DNA of 64,000 bases, taken from NCBI GenBank assembly GCA_043778625.1, contig JAYWFU010000128.1, positions 67,944 to 131,943 on the forward strand. Direction: 5' to 3'. How positions within the stretch are numbered: the stretch's first letter is position 1; every line of letters begins with the position of its first letter. A model generated the notes under the pieces. That model was not told where the DNA came from. It saw only the letters and a program-made list of their open reading frames with translations, and did no database searches. The position numbers and the translations under genes were made by a program. Source of the stretch: JACMRI01 sp043778625 (GTDB lineage Bacteria > Bacteroidota > Bacteroidia > UBA4408). Positions 44,211 through 53,622 of the stretch are shown here, piece by piece.

Positions 44211-45305
44211 TTGTTACACCATATTATTGGCACTATGCACACAGTTATTGATAACAAAAATTACACAATAGTACTTACCACTAATTTTAGTGCGCAGCTT
44301 GCCCAGTTTATTAATAGCAACACGTATAGTAAAGTGGTGTATTTGTTTGATACCAACACGTTTAGGCTATATGGTAACTTACCTTGTTTTGATGCCACGC
44401 AAAGCATAGTTATCCCTTCGGGCGAAAGCTACAAAACCATTGAAACCTGCAACGAAGTGTGGCAACAGCTCTTACACCTTAACGCCGACCGTAATACATT
44501 ATTAGTTAACGTAGGTGGTGGAATGGTAAGCGATTTAGGCGGGTTTGTGGCCAGTACCTATAAGCGAGGCATACATTTTATAAACCTACCTACCACGCTA
44601 CTTGCCTGCGTTGATGCCAGTATTGGTGGTAAAACTGCGGTAAATTGTGGCGACACTAAAAATATAATTGGCGCATTTTGCAATCCGCAACACGTTATTA
44701 TCGATACCGTTTTTTTAAACACACTACCTGCTAATGAGCTACTATCAGGCTTTGGCGAAATACTAAAACACGGCTTAATAGCCAACGCTACTTATTTTGA
44801 AGCGTGTAGTGCGTTAAATTTAAGTGAGAATACTATTAATTGGTTACCAATTATTGAAACTTCGTTACGTATTAAACAACAAATTGTTGCACAAGATTTT
44901 GACGAACAAAATATTCGTAAAAAATTAAACGCAGGGCATACTATTGGTCATGCGTTAGAAACCGTGCTTATGCAAAGTAGTAAACGCCTTACACACGGCG
45001 AATACGTAGCAATAGGGCTATTAGTTGAAAGTAGTATTGCGCTACAACAATGCTTAATTTCACCTACTGATTTTGATATAATTTCAACTGCTATACAACG
45101 TCATTTTAAGCCTCAAAAAATGAACCCCAAACCACACGATTGGCAAGCTTTGAATAACGCACTACTCAACGATAAAAAAAATGATAGTGCCACCATTAAT
45201 GCATCGTTGCTTACGGGCATAGGCAGTTGCGCTATTAACTGTGCTATAACGCTTACTGAAATTGAACACGCTATTAGCCAGCACATTGTAGTTAGTAATG
45301 CATAA
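44211..45305 (+). CDS. aroB: 3-dehydroquinate synthase
   Basis: Second step of the shikimate pathway: DAHP to 3-dehydroquinate, with NAD and a metal. NAD-binding glycine run LVNVGGGMVSDLGGFVAS, then LPTTLLACVDASIGGKTAVN and the ELLSGFGEILKHG and GHTIGHALE blocks that hold zinc ligands. The initiator could also be the ATG at 44235, which would shorten the N terminus by 8 residues. The aroA ATG lies 8 bases inside its end, giving a translationally coupled pair. Confidence 0.95.
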   Translation: MLHHIIGTMHTVIDNKNYTIVLTTNFSAQLAQFINSNTYSKVVYLFDTNTFRLYGNLPCFDATQSIVIPSGESYKTIETCNEVWQQLLHLNADRNTLLVNVGGGMVSDLGGFVASTYKRGIHFINLPTTLLACVDASIGGKTAVNCGDTKNIIGAFCNPQHVIIDTVFLNTLPANELLSGFGEILKHGLIANATYFEACSALNLSENTINWLPIIETSLRIKQQIVAQDFDEQNIRKKLNAGHTIGHALETVLMQSSKRLTHGEYVAIGLLVESSIALQQCLISPTDFDIISTAIQRHFKPQKMNPKPHDWQALNNALLNDKKNDSATINASLLTGIGSCAINCAITLTEIEHAISQHIVVSNA

Positions 45306-46506
45306 CATAAGTTTGCCTACCTCCAAAAGCCTTGTAAATAGGCTGTTAATTATACATGCGTTAATGAATAATTGGGATAAATTATCCGAATTAAATAATG
45401 GTAATGATGATGTAGTAGCCATGATTGATGCTTTACAACAATTACACACCACCAACAACTGTACTATAAACATTGGGCATGGCGGTACTTGTATGCGTTT
45501 TTTAACTGCTTACATAGCAGCTCAACGGAACAAAAAAGTGTTGCTTACAGGCAGCCAACGCATGCAACAACGCACCATAAAACCCTTGGTAGATGCGCTT
45601 ACTAGCCTTGGTGCCCAAATTAATTATACAACTAATGTAGGATTTCCGCCATTACAAATTATAGGTACAACACTAACAACAAGTACACCTGTGGTAATAG
45701 ATGCAAGTGTAAGCAGCCAATACATTACGGCATTACTACTTATTGCACCTTACATTAACAATGGGGTGCAACTACGCTTACTAGGCAATGTGGTGTCGGC
45801 ACCGTACATACAACAAACTATTAGTGTAATGCAATACTTTGGAGCTACCGTAACCATGACTGGTAAAAACATATTTGTTGCACAAACCTCTTACGCTACA
45901 CCCGCTACACACCTTGCTATTGAAGCCGACTGGAGTGCAGCTGCATTTTGGTACAATTATGTGGCTATTAGCCCTATTGACGTAATATTAAAATTAATGC
46001 AGCTACGCACCAATACCACACAGGGCGATGAAGCCTGTATGCAACTGTACGCACAGTTAGGAGTACAGTCGGAGGTGGTGGCGGACGGAATTATAATTTC
46101 GAAAATTAAAAATTTTACGATCCCTACATCATTCAATATTGACTTAACCAATACCCCTGACCTTGCACAACCAATCGTTGTAAGCCTAGCTGTGCTTGGT
46201 ATACAAAGTACTCTTACCGGTTTACAAACGCTTACTATTAAGGAAACTAATCGTATTGAGGCAATGGTAAACGAGCTTGCAAAATTTAATGTGCACTGCA
46301 CCACCAATACTATTGATGCACTAACTATTAATACTGCATTACCTCTAAATTACAACAATACCGCTATTACTACCTACCACGACCACCGCATGGCCATGAG
46401 TTTTGCGCCGTGTGTGCAATTATTTAATACATTAGTTATTGATAATAAAGAGGTGGTAAACAAATCGTACCGACAGTTTTGGAGCATAATGGAGGGAATA
46501 AAATAA
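45298..46506 (+). CDS. aroA: 3-phosphoshikimate 1-carboxyvinyltransferase (EPSP synthase)
   Basis: Joins PEP and shikimate-3-phosphate in chorismate biosynthesis. The phosphoshikimate site is SLPTSKSLVNRLLIIHAL, and there is GHGGTCMRFLTAYIAA with the conserved RF; the PEP region is TIKETNRIEAM and the C-terminal YHDHRMAMSFAP. The 402-aa length is slightly short of the usual 420-430 but all blocks are present. It is the last gene of the aro pair; an IS200 transposase relic follows on the other strand. Confidence 0.95.
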   Translation: MHNISLPTSKSLVNRLLIIHALMNNWDKLSELNNGNDDVVAMIDALQQLHTTNNCTINIGHGGTCMRFLTAYIAAQRNKKVLLTGSQRMQQRTIKPLVDALTSLGAQINYTTNVGFPPLQIIGTTLTTSTPVVIDASVSSQYITALLLIAPYINNGVQLRLLGNVVSAPYIQQTISVMQYFGATVTMTGKNIFVAQTSYATPATHLAIEADWSAAAFWYNYVAISPIDVILKLMQLRTNTTQGDEACMQLYAQLGVQSEVVADGIIISKIKNFTIPTSFNIDLTNTPDLAQPIVVSLAVLGIQSTLTGLQTLTIKETNRIEAMVNELAKFNVHCTTNTIDALTINTALPLNYNNTAITTYHDHRMAMSFAPCVQLFNTLVIDNKEVVNKSYRQFWSIMEGIK

Positions 46507-46693
46507 TTGCATTGAGCCTTTCAAAATTTTAACCCCTTCGGCTCCGCAAATTTGCATCAAGATGAGTTGGCAACGAAATTTTATACCCGCATTCAAAACT
46601 GAATACTTATGTTTAGGTAACCAAACTATATGTACTTTAATGCGATATACAGTATGATAGTTTGTACGTTGAAATTCAATAATACAAAGATAA
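46507..46693 (-). pseudogene. IS200/IS605-type TnpA transposase, N-terminal relic
   Basis: In the gap after aroA the minus strand reads in one frame FQRTNYHTVYRIKVHIVWLP, then KHKYSVLNAGIKFR, CQLILMQICGAEGVKILKG. This matches the start of IS200-type HUH transposases (HTVYxIxxHLVWxTKYR, then ILKG). It has no start codon, stops upstream, and ends at the aroA 3' end before the HUH and tyrosine motifs, so it is a decayed fragment. Confidence 0.7.
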
Positions 46694-46746
46694 CTTCATT
46701 TTTAAAAGCTGAAAGCGAAACGCACTAAAACCCATAGTTTTAACTA

Positions 46747-46781
46747 TTTTTGAAATCAATAAATTGATTTTAATACATTTG
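46747..46781 (+). promoter_or_regulatory. Bacteroidota-type promoter for paaB-paaC
   Basis: TTTTTG (46747-46752) and TACATTTG (46774-46781) are 21 bases apart, matching TTTG-N19..21-TAnnTTTG, and lie 63 bases before the paaB ATG. No regulator site was recognised next to it. Confidence 0.6.
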
Positions 46782-46844
46782 TGATAATATGTTAAATCAG
46801 CAGTAAGAGAGCGCTTATTATAAATTATTAAAATAATTAGAAAG

Positions 46845-47132
46845 ATGACTGAAAATCAATGGCCCGTGTGGGAAGTGTTTATACAAGCTAACCCAGGTAT
46901 TCCGCACAAACATGCAGGCAACGTGCACGCAACCGACGCTGAAATGGCATTGCAAAATGCACGCGACCTTTACGGACGCCGTAACGAAGGGATAAATATG
47001 TGGGTAGTACCCGCTAATGCAATAACAGCAAGCTCGCCCGAGGATCAAGGTTCGTTTTTTGACCCTGCTAACCAAAAACCTTATCGCCACCCCACATTTT
47101 ACCAAATACCTGAGGGGGTTAAGTATTTGTAA
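46845..47132 (+). CDS. paaB: Phenylacetyl-CoA epoxidase subunit PaaB
   Basis: Small structural subunit of the 1,2-phenylacetyl-CoA epoxidase complex. A 95-aa protein with WPVWEVFIQANPGIPHKHAG at the start, HATDAEMALQNARDLYGRR in the middle and a proline-rich end; these are standard PaaB landmarks and length. It bridges PaaA-PaaC dimers. paaC follows after 21 bases. paaA, normally upstream, is absent here; the upstream gap holds an IS200 relic. Confidence 0.93.
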   Translation: MTENQWPVWEVFIQANPGIPHKHAGNVHATDAEMALQNARDLYGRRNEGINMWVVPANAITASSPEDQGSFFDPANQKPYRHPTFYQIPEGVKYL

Positions 47133-47153
47133 TTTATTTTAACACTGTACATT

Positions 47154-47906
47154 ATGCAAGATAATTTATTTGAGTACTTACTACGCCTAGGCGATTCGTC
47201 AATTATTATTGGGCACCGTTTGTCGGAACTATGTGGGCACGGTCCTGTGTTAGAGGAAGATATAGCCACTACTAACATTGCTTTAGATTTTGTGGGCTTG
47301 GGAACTAATTTATTAGAGTATGCCGCCACTATAAAAGGCAATGGCACCACTGCTGATACATTGGCTTACTTACGCAACGAGCGCGAGTACAAAAACTTGT
47401 TAATAACCGAACTGCCTAACAGCGATTTTGCATTTACCACCGTACGCCAATTTTTGTTTGATGTGTATCAACTGTATTTATACCAAGGACTAACACATAG
47501 TACTGACGAAGGGCTGCGTAATATTGCGTTAAAATCATACAAAGAAATTGAGTATCATGTGCGCCACACCGCTTCATGGATGTTGCGTTTGGGCGACGGC
47601 ACTACCGAAAGCCATACCCGCACACAGCATGCGTTAGATCAATTGTGGGAATATACAGGGGAGTTTTTTACTGCCGACGATGTTGATACCGCTTTGATTA
47701 CTAAGGGTATTGCGCCTGAGTTTAACGCCATAAAAACACAATGGTTACAACACGTGCAAGATATTGTAACGCAAGCTACCTTAACATTACCCACCACTAT
47801 TTACGTGCAACAAGGTAGCCGACAAGGTAAGCATAGCGAACACTTGGGTTTTTTGTTAGCCGAAATGCAGTACATACCCCGCATGCACCCTGGTGCTGAA
47901 TGGTAA
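47154..47906 (+). CDS. paaC: Phenylacetyl-CoA epoxidase subunit PaaC
   Basis: Structural partner of the di-iron subunit PaaA, same ferritin-like helical fold. ALDFVGLGTNLLEYA, YLRNEREYKNLLITELPNSD and LKSYKEIEYHVRHTASWMLR are typical PaaC segments, as is the end RQGKHSEHLGFLLAEMQYI. Length (250 aa) is normal. The next expected genes paaD and paaE do not follow; an FkbM methyltransferase gene does. Confidence 0.93.
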   Translation: MQDNLFEYLLRLGDSSIIIGHRLSELCGHGPVLEEDIATTNIALDFVGLGTNLLEYAATIKGNGTTADTLAYLRNEREYKNLLITELPNSDFAFTTVRQFLFDVYQLYLYQGLTHSTDEGLRNIALKSYKEIEYHVRHTASWMLRLGDGTTESHTRTQHALDQLWEYTGEFFTADDVDTALITKGIAPEFNAIKTQWLQHVQDIVTQATLTLPTTIYVQQGSRQGKHSEHLGFLLAEMQYIPRMHPGAEW

Positions 47907-47957
47907 TGAGGGTGCTTTAACAAAGTACAACCTCTATTATACAAAGTAAAAATTATA

Positions 47958-48683
47958 TTGATGAATATCAAAAACACTATACGTGCAATTTTAAATTTTT
48001 TGCACCTCGACTTAACTAAAAATTTAGAATACGATAGGCTCACAAAAAAAATTATGCAACGCGTAATTACTAACAATACAAATTGTATAGATGTAGGTTG
48101 CCACAAAGGTGAGATGTTAGACGAGATGTTAAAATACGCGCCTAACGGAACGCACTTTGGGTTTGAGCCTATACCTTACCTATATGAGGCGCTCCAAAAA
48201 AAATATACTACCAAAGCTACTATTTACCCTTACGCATTATCCAATACTAACGGAACGTCAACCTTTCAGTTAGTTAAAAACGCACCCGCTTATAGTGGAA
48301 TTAATAGAAGGAAATACGATATAGAAACCCCCAATGTAGAGGAAATTACTGTTGAGTTAAAAACACTGGACGAACTTATTGACGCCAATTTAAAAATAGA
48401 GTTTATAAAAATAGATGTGGAGGGGGGGGAATTTGGCGTACTTAAAGGTGCTGAACAATTACTCAAAAAAAACAAGCCTACTATAGTGTTTGAAAGTGGC
48501 TTAGGAGCAAGCGATTATTACGGCACAACCCCTGATGCGTTGTATCAATTTTTAACTCAAAATATTGGATTAAAAATTTACACTCTAAAATCATTCATTA
48601 ACGAAAAAAAATCTTTGTCATTAAAAGAATTTGAAGAGTATTTTAATACTAATAAAGAGTATTATTTTATTGCAAATAATTAA
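47958..48683 (+). CDS. FkbM-family methyltransferase
   Basis: A 241-aa SAM-dependent methyltransferase. The SAM site is NCIDVGCHKGEML, the second acidic position FGFEPIPYLYEAL, and the catalytic motif FIKIDVEGGEFGVLKGAEQLL with FESG. FkbM proteins methylate sugar or lipid hydroxyls. The gene sits 51 bases after paaC and 19 before the glycosidase gene, so it may belong with the glycosidase. Confidence 0.88.
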   Translation: MMNIKNTIRAILNFLHLDLTKNLEYDRLTKKIMQRVITNNTNCIDVGCHKGEMLDEMLKYAPNGTHFGFEPIPYLYEALQKKYTTKATIYPYALSNTNGTSTFQLVKNAPAYSGINRRKYDIETPNVEEITVELKTLDELIDANLKIEFIKIDVEGGEFGVLKGAEQLLKKNKPTIVFESGLGASDYYGTTPDALYQFLTQNIGLKIYTLKSFINEKKSLSLKEFEEYFNTNKEYYFIANN

Positions 48684-48702
48684 ACTTAAAACGAATTAAA
48701 AA

Positions 48703-51700
48703 ATGAAAAAAATAGCATTAATTACTTTAGCACTTTTTACATTAAATACCATTTATGCACAACCCATTATATCTAACGTAACTATTTCTAAATCGTCTAG
48801 TGTTTATAATACACTTGAAGTAAAGTTTAGTATGGGAGTGTACACCAATCCTTACAATCCAAGTGTTATAAAATCTCAAATAGACTTTACATCTCCGACA
48901 GGAAAGACATTTACAGTAGATGCGTTTTATTATTCTGATTATACAAAAACAAATCATCCATGTAATTGCCCTACAGGACCAACTCCAGCTTGTACTAAAG
49001 CTATAGCAAATCCTAATTGTGATCCATATAATTACAGTTGCGAAACACTAACTCCAAACGGTACTAATAGTTGGAAAGTTAGGTTTACACCAAACGAAGT
49101 AGGCACTTGGTTTTATAGAATTAAATCAACAGATAATATTGGGACTACTTCTTATCCTACTTTAAGTAATCCTACATTAAACTTTAACTGTACTCCTTCA
49201 ACCACTAGTGGATTTATTATGAAAGCAAATGATAAATTTTTGAAACGAACTACGGGAGAATTCTTTTTTCCAGTTGGAGAAAATTATGCTAATTACGCTC
49301 AAGCTGATTGCTGGTGGGGAGTAGAATCTTTTGGCACAAATGAATACATTAAGGAAATTGATAAAATGTCAATGAATAAATTAAATTTTATGCGTGTGTT
49401 TTTAGATGTCTATGACGGAATTGCGTTAATTGGGCCAGATTTTCAAAACGGACAAACTTATTTTGATTTATATAATCAAAAAGATGCTTATCAATTAGAT
49501 CTTATTTTTGATTATGCAAAATCAAAAAACATTAATATTCAACTCTGTTTATTTGGTTTTACTTCGTTAGGTGATGCAAGCTTTTCATGGTCTGCATGGA
49601 AAGATCGTAATCCTTTTAATGCAACAAGAGGGGGGCCTTGTAACACTCCTTACGATTTTTTCACGAATGTTACAGCCATAACCAAGACCAAAAATTTAAG
49701 TAAGTACATAGTCTCACGATGGGGACACAATACTAACTTGGTAGCCTGGGAATTATTTAATGAAATTAGTCAGGTACCTGGATTTAATCCTAATATTACA
49801 ATGCCCACTAATTTTTTCACAACCGATGTAGTAAATTGGCATAGCACAATGTATAATTATATAAAAAGTATAGATCCTTATAAACATTTAGTTACAACAT
49901 CTGTGGCAGGAGACTTGGGAGATAATAATACTAATTGGGCTCCTCTTTTTAATACCGTAGATTTAACACAGTCTCACGATTATAAAGATTTTTCAGTAAA
50001 TAATGATAATTTTCAAGATCATTTTAATTTAATTGCAAATAGATCTCAGCAATTAGTTAATAAACCATATATGGTTGGAGAATGGGGATTAACTCCAGAC
50101 GAAAATTATTGGGGTAAAATAGGATATGGTCCATTTGCACCAATAGGATCTCCACCTATACCTTATTACGATTTGTCGTCTGTAGATCCTAATGGTTTTG
50201 AATTACATAATTCCTTGTGGAGTTCTTGTTTTTCTACATCTTATGGAGCTGTTGGTAATTGGGATTGGTTTTATCCAAAACAGAAAAATCTATATCATTT
50301 ATATAAACCCGTTGTTATATTTATGAATTCCTTGGCTATACCGTCTTCGTCATTTAGATCTAGATTATACTCTAGTACTGTATTAAACACAAGTATGAAC
50401 GGAATGAGGTGTTACTATATGGAAAATACAAATAGAGATACTATTTACGGCTGGATACAGGATATTGCATTTCACTACCAAAATTTAAAAACGAACAATA
50501 GTTCATACTTATTAAGTACATTAAATCCTGTTAACAAACCGAGTTCTAGTTCCAATAATAACGAGCTAATAATACCTATGTATAAAAACAACTACAACTT
50601 TATAGTAGAATGGTATAGCGCAGAGACTGGTTTAATATATCAAACTGATAATGTAATATGCTTAGAAGATGTGTTAAAGATATCAGTTCCTCTTGCTTTA
50701 AGAACCAGTACGTTTGGAGACGCAGTCTTTAAAATACGCTCAGACTGTAGTAGAAATATCTGGAGACAAGGTCCGCTTAGTACTTCTACCTATAATAATG
50801 TTGACGGTGATGTGGTAATTAATAAAATTACAGGGCAAGTTTTTTATAAAACTGGTAATCAAATAAATTCGTTGTGGTGGGATAACGTTAGTAAATCTTG
50901 GCTTTGGTCAGCATTAGATAACGCAGCAAATTGGAATGTAGCAGGAGATTTGGCTATTAGCCCAGCAGGAGACAAAGTATTTTACAGGACAAATAATAAC
51001 AAGCTAAATGCTATTTGGTGGGATAATGGACAAAAAAAATGGCTCTGGTCTGGCTTAAATAATGCTGCAAATGATGTTGCTGGAGATTTAGCAGTGAACC
51101 CTGCTGGAAATAATGTTTTTTATAGGGGTAATAACAATAAATTATATGGTATTTGGTGGAATCCTGCAATAAATAATTGGGATTGGACTGGATTAAACTA
51201 TGCTGCTAATAATGTTGCTGGAGATTTGGTAGTTAATCCTGCTGGCAATACTGTTTTTTACAAAAACAACAATAATCAAATAAATGCTATTTGGTGGAAT
51301 CCTTCAATAAATAATTGGGATTGGACTGGTTTAAATTACCAAACCAATAACGTTGCTGGAGATTTAGTGGTTAGCCAAGCTGGTACTGCTGTTTTTTACA
51401 AAACCACTTCAAATAAAATAAATGCTATTTGGTGGAATCCAAATTTGACACCAGCAAATTGGAATTGGACAGGCTTGAGTAATGCTGCTAATAATGTTGC
51501 TGGAGACTTAGTGATAGATAGTCAAGATAAAGTTTTTTATAGAAATACTAATAAAGATATAAACGCTATTTATTTTGCAAATAATACATGGTATAATTCT
51601 AATTTAGATTTTGTAACTTATGGTAGTGCTACCGCATTCGGCATGGCAAATACGGGTAATTTAGCTCTTAACAACAATGGGGATGTTTTTTTTAGAGGCT

Positions 51701-52074
51701 ATGATAATTTAATCCGTAGAATGTATTATAAACCACAATGTGATTATACTATTTCTAGTGCTTTTCAACGTGTGAAAAATCCAACAACAGAAATTGAAAT
51801 TTTGAATACTTCAGCTTCTGAAAATCAAAAAACAGCGTATTTAACTATTTATCCTAATCCTGTAAACACTAAATTTCACGTTGTTTCTCCAGTTTTAATT
51901 GAAAGTTACAAACTTTATGATGTGGCTGGTGTTTTTGTTAAGGAACAAAATCAAGTATTAGAAAGTAACTTAGTTATTGATGTTGAGGGAATTAATAATG
52001 GAATGTATTTTATTAAGCTAGAACTTTTGAACGGAAAGACTGAAATTCAAAAAGTAGTTATAAATCATCTGTAA
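48703..52074 (+). CDS. T9SS glycoside hydrolase (GH5-like) with repeat propeller
   Basis: A 1123-aa precursor. Signal peptide 1-19. Residues about 21-165 are an N-terminal beta domain (DUF5060-like) with paired cysteines. Residues 175-500 form a GH-A clan barrel: acid/base E354 in WELFNE and nucleophile E460 in MVGEWGL. From about 690 to 1000 come six or more repeats of about 47 residues (GDLAV..AG..VFY, IWW, NWDWTGL), probably a lectin-like beta-propeller. The last 75 residues, from IYPNPVN, are a T9SS sorting domain. The codon use (many AGA, TCT, GGA) differs from the neighbours, suggesting acquisition. Confidence 0.85.
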   Translation: MKKIALITLALFTLNTIYAQPIISNVTISKSSSVYNTLEVKFSMGVYTNPYNPSVIKSQIDFTSPTGKTFTVDAFYYSDYTKTNHPCNCPTGPTPACTKAIANPNCDPYNYSCETLTPNGTNSWKVRFTPNEVGTWFYRIKSTDNIGTTSYPTLSNPTLNFNCTPSTTSGFIMKANDKFLKRTTGEFFFPVGENYANYAQADCWWGVESFGTNEYIKEIDKMSMNKLNFMRVFLDVYDGIALIGPDFQNGQTYFDLYNQKDAYQLDLIFDYAKSKNINIQLCLFGFTSLGDASFSWSAWKDRNPFNATRGGPCNTPYDFFTNVTAITKTKNLSKYIVSRWGHNTNLVAWELFNEISQVPGFNPNITMPTNFFTTDVVNWHSTMYNYIKSIDPYKHLVTTSVAGDLGDNNTNWAPLFNTVDLTQSHDYKDFSVNNDNFQDHFNLIANRSQQLVNKPYMVGEWGLTPDENYWGKIGYGPFAPIGSPPIPYYDLSSVDPNGFELHNSLWSSCFSTSYGAVGNWDWFYPKQKNLYHLYKPVVIFMNSLAIPSSSFRSRLYSSTVLNTSMNGMRCYYMENTNRDTIYGWIQDIAFHYQNLKTNNSSYLLSTLNPVNKPSSSSNNNELIIPMYKNNYNFIVEWYSAETGLIYQTDNVICLEDVLKISVPLALRTSTFGDAVFKIRSDCSRNIWRQGPLSTSTYNNVDGDVVINKITGQVFYKTGNQINSLWWDNVSKSWLWSALDNAANWNVAGDLAISPAGDKVFYRTNNNKLNAIWWDNGQKKWLWSGLNNAANDVAGDLAVNPAGNNVFYRGNNNKLYGIWWNPAINNWDWTGLNYAANNVAGDLVVNPAGNTVFYKNNNNQINAIWWNPSINNWDWTGLNYQTNNVAGDLVVSQAGTAVFYKTTSNKINAIWWNPNLTPANWNWTGLSNAANNVAGDLVIDSQDKVFYRNTNKDINAIYFANNTWYNSNLDFVTYGSATAFGMANTGNLALNNNGDVFFRGYDNLIRRMYYKPQCDYTISSAFQRVKNPTTEIEILNTSASENQKTAYLTIYPNPVNTKFHVVSPVLIESYKLYDVAGVFVKEQNQVLESNLVIDVEGINNGMYFIKLELLNGKTEIQKVVINHL

Positions 52075-52112
52075 TACCAAATGCGCCACTGATGATTAAT
52101 TTTGAATATATT

Positions 52113-53615
52113 ATGTGTAAAAAAAAAGACTTTGTCTTTTATCTATGCTTAGTTTGTACGTTTATAGTAGCTACAAGCGTGTACGCACAACCCCCAACGC
52201 GCTACACTAGTTTTACACGTGTGTATTCGGGTAATGGCACTACTGTTGGCAAAGGTGTATGTGTTGATTATATGCAAAACATTTATGTGGCAGGTATTCG
52301 TAGCGATGTAGTTTCGGCTACAAGTACCGATGCTTTTTTAATTAAGTTAGACTCTACTGCGCTAAAAGTAAAATGGCGAGTAACTACCACTAATATTGGC
52401 GTTGACGAATATACAACTGTTAAATATTCAGCAATAGATAGTACTATTGTAGTAGCTGGTTTTACTAATTCAAACACTGTAAATAATAACTACCAAGGTG
52501 TAGTAGCTAAGTACAAAACTAACGGAACATTAGTGTGGAGTACCACTATTGGCGGGGCAGATTTAGACGTGCTTAACGATTGTGTAATTAATACCAATGG
52601 CGATATTTACTTAACAGGTAATACCACTAGCAATACCAATGCAGGTGTTGATGTGTGGTTAATAAAACTAAATGCACAAGGCACTACATTAATTAACAAA
52701 AATTATGGTAACGCTTTTGACGACAGCGCCAATGGAATAGCACTACTACATGACACTGTATTTGTAGTAGGTACAACAACTAATATAACTAACGACAATA
52801 ATTATTATTTACTAGCGCTAAATACCTTTGGCGATACACTATACTCTAGCACTTGGGGAAGTGCTACTGCCAACGAAGAATTATTAAAATGTGCCGTAGG
52901 TAACGATGCGTTGCATGTAACTGGCATGAGCACATTTAACAATGATAACAACCCCTACAACGCATTGCTAAACACTAGTAATGGTAGTAAACGATGGGAA
53001 TATATTTATCCAACATCGCCTACAATAAATGATGAGGGTATTTGTACCGTTTATTTTGATTATAACAAACTATGGGCGCAATTAATAATTACTCAAACAT
53101 TTGGTTACGCAGGCACTAAGGATTTTTTTTTGAAAGTATCAGATACAAACGGAAACATTATTGCTGGCTCTAGTTCGGGCTACAAATACGACGATGTGTA
53201 TTACAATGCTTGCCAAGTTAACGACAGTTGCCTAATAGCAGTAGGCACATCCGACAGCTATTTAAAAAATGGCTATACCAACTTAATACTTCGTAAACAA
53301 AATATTTACACGGGTGGTTCAGAAAACGCTGATAGTGTTAATGCGATAACCCCTCGTACAGTAACATCTACACAGCTAACTACCTACGTAACACCCACGG
53401 AACTAACAATAGTTAGCACCATTAAAGTATTAGGTAATATAACAACTATTAATGCCATTAATATACTTGGACAACAGGTACAGTTACCAATAATTAAAAG
53501 CTATTCGCAAAGCGTTACTTGTAGTATTGCACAATTAAATGTGGGTATATACTACACCTACATTACCTTAATTGATGGTGAGCAAGTACTAATTAAATTT
53601 GCTAAAAACGAATAG
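52113..53615 (+). CDS. T9SS beta-propeller surface protein
   Basis: Start taken at ATG 52113 (MCKKKDFVFYLCLVCTF), which gives a signal peptide ending SVYAQ; a longer frame opens at 52092. The mature part has repeated blades such as DAFLIKLDSTALKVKWRV, GDIYLTGNTTSN and GVDVWLIKLNAQG, the SBBP-like propeller pattern. The end (INAINILGQQVQLPII then VGIYYTYI) is a T9SS sorting domain. No catalytic motif; a secreted binding protein is likely. It follows the glycosidase by 18 bases and may share its transcript. Confidence 0.75.
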   Translation: MCKKKDFVFYLCLVCTFIVATSVYAQPPTRYTSFTRVYSGNGTTVGKGVCVDYMQNIYVAGIRSDVVSATSTDAFLIKLDSTALKVKWRVTTTNIGVDEYTTVKYSAIDSTIVVAGFTNSNTVNNNYQGVVAKYKTNGTLVWSTTIGGADLDVLNDCVINTNGDIYLTGNTTSNTNAGVDVWLIKLNAQGTTLINKNYGNAFDDSANGIALLHDTVFVVGTTTNITNDNNYYLLALNTFGDTLYSSTWGSATANEELLKCAVGNDALHVTGMSTFNNDNNPYNALLNTSNGSKRWEYIYPTSPTINDEGICTVYFDYNKLWAQLIITQTFGYAGTKDFFLKVSDTNGNIIAGSSSGYKYDDVYYNACQVNDSCLIAVGTSDSYLKNGYTNLILRKQNIYTGGSENADSVNAITPRTVTSTQLTTYVTPTELTIVSTIKVLGNITTINAINILGQQVQLPIIKSYSQSVTCSIAQLNVGIYYTYITLIDGEQVLIKFAKNE

Positions 53616-53622
53616 GCACATA

